A stretch of 13,132 nt of DNA from Mucilaginibacter sp. (GTDB taxonomy: Bacteria; Bacteroidota; Bacteroidia; Sphingobacteriales; Sphingobacteriaceae). The DNA lies in NCBI GenBank assembly GCA_025934475.1, contig JAICXZ010000022.1, positions 1 through 13,132 of the forward strand. Direction: 5' to 3'. Shown here piece after piece: positions 7,507 to 13,132 of this stretch; the first letter of the stretch is position 1, and each line of letters starts with the position of its first letter. The notes below the pieces were generated by a model. The model saw nothing but the letters and a program-made list of their open reading frames with translations. It did no database searches and was not told the DNA's origin. Position numbers and translations under genes: made by a program.

Positions 7507-7572
7507 CAGTTTGAAGTAGGCAGTTTGCAGTTAATTTCTGCAAACTGCCTACTTCAAACTGCAAACTCTGAG
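7507..7572. repeat. perfect 24-bp heptamer-built inverted repeat between convergent genes (site 2), possible bidirectional terminator
   Basis: The arms 7507-7530 and 7538-7561 are perfect reverse complements of 24 bases around a 7-base loop (TTAATTT). Each arm is itself a degenerate tandem of 7-base units: TTTGAAG, TAGGCAG, TTTGCAG on the left. On the right, five units (7538-7572) resemble CTGCAAA and run on to the base before the rnz stop codon. The site lies between the convergent ends of the MCE gene and rnz, so a transcript from either side would form a very stable hairpin. A terminator role is reasonable, but there is no classical GC-rich stem with a following T-run. Confidence 0.85.
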
Positions 7573-8493
7573 TTAATCCTCGCCAATCACAAACGTCTTC
7601 CCTTCCAGGGCCAGTTCGGTTTCGGGAAAAACCTTTAATGCTTCGTCTAAAAGTTCGTTCAGAGTTTTGTACCGCGCTGAAAAATGTCCGATAAGCAACC
7701 TTTTGGCATTTGTTATCAGCGCTATCTCAGCGGCCTGCAATGCAGTGGTATGATGAGTAATCTTCGCCCGCGATAACATACTGTGCATAAAAGTAGCTTC
7801 ATGATACAGCATATCAGCATTGCTGATCTGTTTAAAATAGTTCTCGTTGTATTGCGTGTCCGAGCAATACGCGTAAGTTTTAGGAGTCTCGGGATTTAAA
7901 GTAATATCCACGTTTTTGTAAACCGTACCATCCGGCGCAGTGTAATCCGCTCCTTTTTTAATAGCTGAATAGTATTCGACAGGTATGTTAAACTCGGCTA
8001 CCTTTTCCTTGATCAGCTTTCTCAACCGTTTCTTCTGGCGGAATAAAAAACCTGTACAGGCTATGCGATGATCAAGCGGCACCGATTCAACCATAACATC
8101 CTGATTATCCAATATGGTTTCGGGTTGAACGGGATTTGTGAAATAATAATCAATATCGAACTGCAACGTGGTCTCCGAATACTCCAGCTGAATATCGATA
8201 ATTTCCTTAAGCTGCTGCGGGCAAAACATTTTCAGCGGCTTGGTTCGCCCATTAAGATGCATAGACGACAACAGACCAACCAGCCCAAGATAGTGGTCGC
8301 CATGCAGGTGGCTGATAAAGATATGATCTATCCGGCTTGGTTTAACGTCAAAGCGCAGCATTTGCTGTTGCGTGCCTTCGCCGCAATCAACCAGGTATAA
8401 ATGATCATTAATATTTAACGCCTGCGAGGATGGATTCCTGTTAAAAATTGGCGTCGCCGAACTGCTTCCTAATATTGTTACCTCAAACTTCAT
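7573..8493 (-). CDS. rnz: ribonuclease Z (tRNA 3'-processing endonuclease)
   Basis: This 306-residue metallo-beta-lactamase-fold enzyme should cut the 3' trailer from precursor tRNAs in the cytoplasm. It starts with the typical MKFEVTILGSSSATP and has the metal-binding motif SHLHGDH (61-67). Further conserved residues fit RNase Z: His142 (PLDHRIACTGF), Asp212 (YCSDT), HHTTALQAAEIA (247-258), and His270 (IGHFSARY). The region about 160-195 corresponds to the flexible substrate-binding arm; the usual Gly-Pro there is replaced by PVEYY, while KKGADYTAPDG is typical. The length matches the short bacterial form. It lies 25 bases downstream of the STAS gene in the same direction, probably co-transcribed with it, and ends at a strong inverted repeat. 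Confidence 0.95.
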   Translation of the reverse strand: MKFEVTILGSSSATPIFNRNPSSQALNINDHLYLVDCGEGTQQQMLRFDVKPSRIDHIFISHLHGDHYLGLVGLLSSMHLNGRTKPLKMFCPQQLKEIIDIQLEYSETTLQFDIDYYFTNPVQPETILDNQDVMVESVPLDHRIACTGFLFRQKKRLRKLIKEKVAEFNIPVEYYSAIKKGADYTAPDGTVYKNVDITLNPETPKTYAYCSDTQYNENYFKQISNADMLYHEATFMHSMLSRAKITHHTTALQAAEIALITNAKRLLIGHFSARYKTLNELLDEALKVFPETELALEGKTFVIGED

Positions 8494-8518
8494 ATAGGTA
8501 GGTAAACAATATTAGTTG

Positions 8519-8896
8519 TTACTTTGCTTCTTTCTTCAGCTGTTTTTCCACCTCTTCCATAAAAACAAGGTCGATGGCTTCTTCAGTGCTTGGTACGATA
8601 GTTAGTACGCTATCTAATTGTGAAATGGTGATAAGGCGTGCAACAGCGTCATTTAAACCAACCAGGATAAACACCCCGGATGCATTTTTACATAAACGAT
8701 GTCCAACTAACAAACTGCTCAATCCTGATGAATCAGCAAACTTGATCTGCGAAAGATCCATGATGATATTCCTCTGCCCCTCGGTGTTGATCAATATCAA
8801 CTCAGATTTTAATTGCGGAGTTACCAACGAATTCAATTTGGACTCGTTCAACTTCAACAATACGTACTTATCGTGCTTATCAACAGAAAACTTCAT
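8519..8896 (-). CDS. STAS-domain protein (anti-sigma factor antagonist-like)
   Basis: A single STAS domain makes up almost the whole 125-residue protein. The signature DLSQIKFADSSGLSSLL (47-63) includes the Asp-Ser-Ser-Gly motif whose serine is phosphorylated in SpoIIAA/RsbV-type anti-anti-sigma factors. Such proteins bind a kinase/anti-sigma partner in a partner-switching pathway, but no HATPase kinase, PP2C phosphatase or sigma factor gene is in this window, so the partner is unknown. A short charged Lys/Glu tail follows the domain. The gene lies between purC (50 bases upstream, very AT-rich) and rnz (25 bases downstream). The ATG is preceded by an A-run rather than a Shine-Dalgarno sequence, as is common in Bacteroidota. 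Confidence 0.88.
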   Translation of the reverse strand: MKFSVDKHDKYVLLKLNESKLNSLVTPQLKSELILINTEGQRNIIMDLSQIKFADSSGLSSLLVGHRLCKNASGVFILVGLNDAVARLITISQLDSVLTIVPSTEEAIDLVFMEEVEKQLKKEAK

Positions 8897-8946
8897 TTTT
8901 TTTAATTATGCTACTAAGATATAATTTTTTTATCTACAATAAAAAA

Positions 8947-9891
8947 TTACAAATTCCTTAACGCTGTGTTAATTGAACCTTCAACACGGTTCAGTACCTG
9001 TTCGTTATCTCCCTTTACAAAGCTTTCGCCGGTTATTTGTTCAAATAGTTCTATATAACGGTCCGAAATCGAGTTCACGATCTCCGGCGTCATTTCCGGA
9101 ACTACCTGACCATCTTTACCTTGAAAGCCATTTTCGATAAGCCACTTTCTTACAAACTCCTTGGAGAGTTGTTTTTGCGGCTCGCTCTTTTGCTGCCTTT
9201 CTTCGTACCCTTCTTTATAAAAGTATCTGGATGAGTCGGGCGTATGAATTTCATCTATTAAATATATTTTTCCATCGGCTTTGCCAAATTCATATTTGGT
9301 ATCCACCAGGATGAGCCCGCGTTTTGCCGCTATTTCGGTACCACGCTGATATAGGGCCTTAGTATATTTTTCAAGCTGGGCATAGTCCTCAGGTGAAACT
9401 ATTCCTTTCGCAAGAATTTGTTCTTTTGATATATCCTCATCATGCCCTACCGACGCCTTAGTAGTAGGCGTGATAATAGGTTCCGGCAGCTTGTCATTTT
9501 CCTTTAAACCTTCTGCCAATTTCTCGCCGCACAGTTCTCTTTTGCCCGCAGCATACTCACGTGCTGCATGACCTGCAAGATAACCGCGGATCACCATTTC
9601 CACTTTAAAAGGCTCACAAATACGGCCTATGGTCACGCTCGGATCAGGTACTGTTACAACCCAGTTAGGCACAATGTCTGATGTATCGTGCAAAAACTTG
9701 GCTGCAATCTGGTTCAGCACTTGTCCTTTATAAGGGATCGGTTCTGGCAGCACCACGTCAAATGCCGAAATACGGTCGGTAACTACCATCGCCAGGTATT
9801 TGTCTTCTATTGTATATACGTCGCGCACCTTGCCTTTATAAAAAGCGGTTTGCTTCGGAAAATGAAAATGAGTCTCTTTTATTGCGTTCAT
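8947..9891 (-). CDS. purC: phosphoribosylaminoimidazole-succinocarboxamide synthase (SAICAR synthetase)
   Basis: PurC joins aspartate to CAIR using ATP to make SAICAR in de novo purine synthesis, in the cytoplasm. The 314-residue protein has the ATP-binding start [13 protein letters not shown] (18-30) and [19 protein letters not shown] (38-56), then [16 protein letters not shown] (98-113), [15 protein letters not shown] (140-154), [11 protein letters not shown] (193-203) and [14 protein letters not shown] (211-224). At 314 residues it belongs to the longer form, nearer to yeast Ade1 than to the roughly 237-residue E. coli enzyme. No other purine gene is in the window. It is preceded by a heptamer-type repeat that starts within a few bases of its ATG and separates it from phoH in the same direction. 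The STAS gene follows after 50 bases. Confidence 0.97.
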   Translation of the reverse strand: MNAIKETHFHFPKQTAFYKGKVRDVYTIEDKYLAMVVTDRISAFDVVLPEPIPYKGQVLNQIAAKFLHDTSDIVPNWVVTVPDPSVTIGRICEPFKVEMVIRGYLAGHAAREYAAGKRELCGEKLAEGLKENDKLPEPIITPTTKASVGHDEDISKEQILAKGIVSPEDYAQLEKYTKALYQRGTEIAAKRGLILVDTKYEFGKADGKIYLIDEIHTPDSSRYFYKEGYEERQQKSEPQKQLSKEFVRKWLIENGFQGKDGQVVPEMTPEIVNSISDRYIELFEQITGESFVKGDNEQVLNRVEGSINTALRNL

Positions 9892-9892
9892 G

Positions 9893-9984
9893 TTTTAGTT
9901 AATTGGTGATTAGTTAATTTGAGATTAGTTGGTTTTACCTGCGCAATAAACACCTAATCTCTAATTAACTAATCTCTAATCTCC
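9893..9984. repeat. heptamer-built inverted repeat filling the phoH-purC gap (site 3)
   Basis: The left arm (9905-9928) and right arm (9954-9977) are reverse complements at 21 of 24 positions, around a 25-base loop. The right side is a run of CTAATCT-like units (9954-9982), one of them 8 bases long (CTAATTAA). The left side alternates TTAATTTG-like and AGATTAG-like units from 9893 on. The element runs from just upstream of the purC ATG to the phoH stop codon, taking up essentially the whole gap between two genes in the same direction. In the purC-direction transcript it would form a hairpin directly before the purC start codon, so it could end phoH transcripts or affect purC translation. Confidence 0.75.
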
Positions 9985-9985
9985 A

Positions 9986-10948
9986 TCACTGTATATCCCC
10001 GTACGCTTCCAGTATACGCCTTACCAGCTTGTGGCGCACTACGTCTTCTCCGGTGAGGTATATGATCTCGATGCCTTTGATCTCGGTTAATATCCTCAAC
10101 GCAGTGTGCAAACCTGACTGTTGTTTTTTTGGTAAGTCGATCTGCGTCACGTCACCGGTTACGATAAACTTGGCTGATGGTCCCATACGGGTCAGGAACA
10201 TCTTCAATTGCATATCGGTTGCATTCTGGGCCTCGTCCAATATCACAAAGCAATTATCGAGGGTACGACCGCGCATAAAGGCTAATGGTGCTATTTCGAT
10301 AGTGCGGTTCTCCAAATACACTTTTAGTTTCTCAGCCGGAATCATATCATCCAATGCGTCATAAAGCGGACGCAGGTATGGGTCGATCTTTTCCTTCAGG
10401 TCGCCGGGTAAAAAACCAAGGTTCTCCCCTGCTTCAACTGCAGGGCGGGTAAGGATAATACGTTTGATCTCCTTATTCTTTAGCGCTCTTACGGCCAATG
10501 CAACGGCGGTATAGGTTTTACCGGTACCTGCCGGGCCAATCGCGAATAAAATATCGTTGCGGCCAATTCCTTCCACCATCCGGCGCTGGTTTGCCGTGCG
10601 GGCCTTAACCAATATGCCGTTCGGACCAAAAACGATTACCTCGCCGGTAGATGATTTATCTGCCGGAACCGCTTCAGCCGGTGTACTTGGCTGCGCTTTG
10701 GATCCCAGGATTCTCTCCAGGTCGGTAATATTTAGGTTCTCGAACTTTTCAACGTGATTCAGCAGGTGGCTAAACTTTTCGTCGAACACAGATAACTCAT
10801 GGTCGTCGCCCAAAACTTTTAGTTCATTGCCACGGGCAACTAGTTTGAGCTTGGGATATTGCTTTTTTATGATCTCGAAATGGTCATTATTGGGTCCCCA
10901 CAAAACGGCCGGGTTCACATTATCGATAGATATTTTAAGTTCTGTCAA
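9986..10948 (-). CDS. phoH: PhoH family P-loop ATPase
   Basis: The 320-residue protein is a cytoplasmic PhoH-type ATPase, a family linked to RNA metabolism and phosphate-starvation responses but without a settled biochemical role. An N-terminal region (1-80) with YPKLKLVARGNELKVLGDD, typical of PhoH/PhoL, leads into a Ser/Pro/Ala-rich linker (about 84-103). The ATPase core contains Walker A GPAGTGKT (138-145), LTRPAVEAGENLGFLPGD (166-183), Walker B VILDEAQN (235-242), TGDVTQIDLP (264-273) and a C-terminal arginine pair in HKLVRRI (306-312). The start codon is TTG: an in-frame TAA at 10979-10981 rules out earlier starts, no ATG or GTG lies between, and the resulting N-terminus aligns with the family. 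It is divergent from the DUF62 gene. Confidence 0.94.
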   Translation of the reverse strand: MTELKISIDNVNPAVLWGPNNDHFEIIKKQYPKLKLVARGNELKVLGDDHELSVFDEKFSHLLNHVEKFENLNITDLERILGSKAQPSTPAEAVPADKSSTGEVIVFGPNGILVKARTANQRRMVEGIGRNDILFAIGPAGTGKTYTAVALAVRALKNKEIKRIILTRPAVEAGENLGFLPGDLKEKIDPYLRPLYDALDDMIPAEKLKVYLENRTIEIAPLAFMRGRTLDNCFVILDEAQNATDMQLKMFLTRMGPSAKFIVTGDVTQIDLPKKQQSGLHTALRILTEIKGIEIIYLTGEDVVRHKLVRRILEAYGDIQ

Positions 10949-11051
10949 GCAGTAATAGATTTTTGGGTAACGGACTTTTTATGAATTAAAAATTGAATAT
11001 TTGTAGCTTCTAAAGCTTGCACAAGATTAGCAATAAATATTTGAATAATTA
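10949..11051. other. divergent intergenic region between phoH and the DUF62 gene
   Basis: This 103-base AT-rich stretch must hold the promoters of both divergent genes. AATATTTG occurs twice, 40 bases apart (10996-11003 and 11036-11043), each one mismatch from the TAnnTTTG -7 consensus on the plus strand. On the minus strand TAATCTTG is also one mismatch away. A short dyad AGCTT-CTA-AAGCT sits near 11005. None of these is strong enough to name a promoter. No RNA gene or small ORF is evident. Confidence 0.4.
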
Positions 11052-11828
11052 ATGGCAATAATAACTTTAACTACTGATTTGGGCGACAAGGATATTTACC
11101 AGGCTGCCCTTAAAGGAAGTATCTTAAAATTATTGCCAACGGCGAGCATTGTCGACATTACGCACAATGTGTCAGCCTTTAACGTGCAACAAGCCGCCTT
11201 TATACTCAAAAACAGTTTCCATTATTTTCCTGATGGAACGGTGCACCTGATAGGTATCGATACTGTTTTTAACAAGGACACCAAGTACCTTGCGGTGTTC
11301 TACAAAAAACACTTCTTTGTCGGCTCAGACAACGGTATTTTTTCATTGATGTTCGACACCGACCCTGAGGAAGTGGTCGAAATCAACATTATGCAGGACC
11401 TCAAATTTCTGCACTTTCCCCTTGCGGATATTTTTGTTAAGGCGGCCTGCCATCTCGCCGATAATGGCAAGCTAAAGGACATAGGCCTGCCTGTATCTTC
11501 TATCGAGAAAAAAATGAACCTGCAGCCTGTCGTGGAAAAGAGCCAGATCAGAGGTGCTGTCATCTATATCGACTCGTTCCAGAACGTGATCACCAATATC
11601 ACCAAAGAGTTCTTTAACCTGGTGCAGCAGGGACGTAACTTTACGTTATCCTTCAAACGTAACGAAACAATTAACCACCTTAGTTGGTATTACAACGAAG
11701 TGCCCGAAGGCGAAAAGCTCTGCCTGTTCGGTATCAGTGACCACCTGGAGATAGCCATTAATAAAGGCAATGCCAGCGGTTTGCTGGGTTTGAGTCTCGG
11801 CGACACAGTGATTATCAATTTTGAGTGA
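11052..11828 (+). CDS. SAM hydrolase/hydroxide adenosyltransferase-fold protein (DUF62 family), divergent active site
   Basis: The 258-residue protein matches the DUF62 family, whose characterised members hydrolyse S-adenosylmethionine to adenosine and methionine or, in a few cases, act as fluorinases or chlorinases. Family landmarks are ITLTTDLGDKD (4-14), ASIVDITHNV (31-40), VGSDNGIFSLM (90-100), IDSFQNVITNI (173-183) and a C-terminal EIAINKGNASGLLGLSLGDTV (233-253). Two usual catalytic regions differ. Where most members have a VDPGVGTxRR-like motif, this one has GIDTVFNKDTKYLAV (69-82), keeping Asp70 but apparently not the Arg. Where an FHGRD motif with catalytic His is usual, it has HFPLADIF (121-128). 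Binding of an adenosyl ligand is plausible, hydrolysis uncertain. It leads a probable three-gene operon with the following coiled-coil gene (15-base gap) and ABC exporter. Confidence 0.85.
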   Translation: MAIITLTTDLGDKDIYQAALKGSILKLLPTASIVDITHNVSAFNVQQAAFILKNSFHYFPDGTVHLIGIDTVFNKDTKYLAVFYKKHFFVGSDNGIFSLMFDTDPEEVVEINIMQDLKFLHFPLADIFVKAACHLADNGKLKDIGLPVSSIEKKMNLQPVVEKSQIRGAVIYIDSFQNVITNITKEFFNLVQQGRNFTLSFKRNETINHLSWYYNEVPEGEKLCLFGISDHLEIAINKGNASGLLGLSLGDTVIINFE

Positions 11829-11843
11829 TCAGCCTTACCTGTT

Positions 11844-12371
11844 ATGAAAAAGTTTGCCCTATTCGCAATGGTATGCCTTTGGCATGCTCCCATTTTTGCA
11901 CAAACCAAAACAAAGAACCCAGATTCGCTGATGTATCAGACGCAGCGCCAGAAGATCAATGCCATGCTTGATGCCCGTCATCGCAAATTTGGACAGTATG
12001 ATCAGAGCCTGAAAATGCATACCGGTATCTTCGGCTTGCAAACCAAAAAGGATATAAGACGCTCTAACGACATCCTGATGGACATTGCGCGCACCGACGA
12101 CAGTATTTTTATCCAAACTAAAATACTGCTCAGTTATCGCACCTTTCAGCAGCAGCAAGCGGAGCAAAAATCAACGCAAAGCGAAGACTACAGCTTGAAA
12201 TACATGAATACAATCAACCGCCTGCGCGACCAGATTGATAAGATGAAACAGGACCAACTAACTGCTCAGAAGCAGCAACAAAGCTCTGTCAGACTGTATT
12301 ATATCATCTTTGTTCTCATGCTTGGGTCAATTTTGTTTTTATTATTCAGAAAGAAACGAGTTGTGGCGTAA
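11844..12371 (+). CDS. hypothetical periplasmic coiled-coil protein with C-terminal membrane anchor
   Basis: I do not recognise a named family. The 175-residue protein begins with a clear signal peptide (1-20, likely cleavage after IFAQ or nearby). A highly charged, Gln/Lys-rich, probably helical and coiled-coil region follows (about 30-145). A single hydrophobic segment near the end (about 148-166, LYYIIFVLMLGSILFLLF) is followed by the basic tail RKKRVVA. This predicts a protein with most of its mass in the periplasm and its C-terminus in the cytoplasm, held in the inner membrane. It contains no cysteine in the mature part. It lies 15 bases after the DUF62 gene and 24 bases before the ABC exporter, so it may assist or regulate the exporter, but that is only context. 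Confidence 0.8.
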   Translation: MKKFALFAMVCLWHAPIFAQTKTKNPDSLMYQTQRQKINAMLDARHRKFGQYDQSLKMHTGIFGLQTKKDIRRSNDILMDIARTDDSIFIQTKILLSYRTFQQQQAEQKSTQSEDYSLKYMNTINRLRDQIDKMKQDQLTAQKQQQSSVRLYYIIFVLMLGSILFLLFRKKRVVA

Positions 12372-12376
12372 TTTTG
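12369..12376 (+). promoter_or_regulatory. weak candidate -7 element before the ABC exporter gene
   Basis: TAATTTTG matches the TAnnTTTG consensus and overlaps the stop codon of the coiled-coil gene, 20 bases before the exporter ATG. No TTG lies at the right distance for a -33 element: the nearest TTTTG upstream, at 12331, is too far. It may be an internal promoter or chance. Confidence 0.2.
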
Positions 12377-12395
12377 CCGGGTTTATATTTAAACA

Positions 12396-13132
12396 ATGGC
12401 AAGAGGCAGAAGCAGTTTGAACAGTGGCGGTAAGCAAGGAGAAGAATTACCTAAAGCAAAACTTAACCGGCAAACCTTAAAGAATATCTCAAGGTTATTG
12501 TCGTACCTGAGACCGTATCGAGGCAAATTCATATTTGCGATGCTTTTCCTATTTCTATCAAGCTTGGTTGGCTTAGCCTTCCCATCATTTATAGGCGCAC
12601 TCATAGATGCCGCACAAGGTAAACACACCAGCAAATTTCTGCCTGAAACTATCCAGGGTATAGGCGTTTTGGCGTTGATCGTATTGTTTAGTCAAGCTTT
12701 TGTTTCTTTCTTCAGGATATTGTGGTTTGTACAGGTAGCAGAACGATCATTGGCCGACATCAGGCGGGATACTTATTTTAAGCTGATTACGTTGCCAATG
12801 AATTTCTTCTCTAACCGGCGTGTAGGAGAATTAAACAGCCGTATTTCTGCCGACCTTTCCCAAATTCAGGATACCCTTACGACTACGCTCGCCGAAATGA
12901 TACGCCAGTTGGTGCTTCTGGTTGGTGGCATCGCATTTCTGGCAATCATATCGATAAAATTAACATTGTCGCTATTGGCGGTGCTGCCGATACTAATTGT
13001 GATCGCGATATTTTTCGGGCGATTTATCCGAAGATTATCCCGCTCAGCTCAGGACAAACTGGCTGAATCGAATACAGTAGTTGAAGAAACCCTGCAAGGG
13101 ATTGCCAACGTCAAAGCTTTCGTTAACGAATC
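12396..13132 (+). CDS. ABC transporter, MsbA-like exporter with fused permease and ATPase (5' part only)
   Basis: The first 245 residues of an ABC exporter are present and the gene runs off the window. After a basic N-terminal tail comes LSYLRPYRGKFIFAMLFLFL, the usual entry into the first transmembrane helix. Further hydrophobic helices follow at about residues 49-70, 88-110, 170-190 and 193-212. ADIRRDTYFKLITLPMNFF, RRVGELNSRISADLSQIQD and the VVEETLQGIANVKAFVNE stretch are typical of the type-1 ABC exporter membrane domain (MsbA/BmrA/LmrA class). The nucleotide-binding domain with Walker motifs should lie just beyond the edge. The ATG at 12396 gives a typical N-terminus. MsbA-type proteins flip lipid A or export hydrophobic compounds; the substrate cannot be told here. 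It is probably co-transcribed with the two upstream genes. Confidence 0.9.
   Translation, partial: MARGRSSLNSGGKQGEELPKAKLNRQTLKNISRLLSYLRPYRGKFIFAMLFLFLSSLVGLAFPSFIGALIDAAQGKHTSKFLPETIQGIGVLALIVLFSQAFVSFFRILWFVQVAERSLADIRRDTYFKLITLPMNFFSNRRVGELNSRISADLSQIQDTLTTTLAEMIRQLVLLVGGIAFLAIISIKLTLSLLAVLPILIVIAIFFGRFIRRLSRSAQDKLAESNTVVEETLQGIANVKAFVNE

Noticed and set aside
6429..7572. CRISPR array
   Set aside because: The repeats are 7 bases, adjacent and inverted, with no spacers of uniform size and no cas genes in the window.
8574..8924. 116-codon plus-strand frame over the STAS gene
   Set aside because: It is antisense to a well-supported STAS domain and has no motif of its own.
8917..8935. AGATA...TATCT dyad upstream of the STAS gene
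   Set aside because: It is a five-base stem in a very AT-rich gap, expected by chance.

Overview
The window looks like chromosomal DNA from a member of the Bacteroidota, most likely family Sphingobacteriaceae (Mucilaginibacter/Pedobacter-like). The reasons are Bacteroidota-type protein variants (a long PurC, an LptD ending in a CWDL motif, an MCE protein ending in a conserved tail), lack of Shine-Dalgarno sequences, candidate TAnnTTTG -7 promoter elements, and AT-rich intergenic fold-back repeats. It is gene-dense. No mobile element, tRNA, rRNA or CRISPR array is visible, and no gap without a gene exceeds about 135 bases.

Layout. Positions 1-1361 (minus) hold a 2-oxoacid dehydrogenase E2 acyltransferase whose last few residues lie outside the window. 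Positions 1395-5374 (minus) hold lptD followed by cinA, joined by a one-base TAATG overlap. Divergent from lptD, 5508-7504 (plus) carry an N-acetylmuramoyl-L-alanine amidase and an MCE/MlaD-type lipid-transport protein. With lptD these form an envelope-biogenesis block covering LPS export, peptidoglycan cleavage and phospholipid traffic. Positions 7573-10948 (minus) carry phoH, purC, a STAS-domain protein and rnz, a housekeeping run for RNA maturation and purine synthesis. Divergent from phoH, 11052-13132 (plus) hold a SAM-hydrolase-fold (DUF62) protein with altered catalytic motifs, a membrane-anchored periplasmic coiled-coil protein, and the start of an MsbA-type ABC exporter. These three are closely spaced and probably form one operon.

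The most unusual structure lies between genes. Three separate intergenic gaps (6429-6559, 7505-7572, 9892-9985) are almost entirely filled by inverted repeats whose arms are built from degenerate tandem units of about 7 bases. The unit sequence differs at each site, but the architecture is the same. A fourth fold-back, of another kind, lies in the lptD/amidase divergent region, beside two facing TATTTTTG motifs. Other points of interest are TTG start codons for lptD and phoH (each fixed by an in-frame upstream stop), an LptD with only two cysteines placed to form one inter-domain disulfide, and the DUF62 protein that appears to lack two of the three catalytic residues known for the family. I see no defence system, CRISPR or novel enzymatic cassette.
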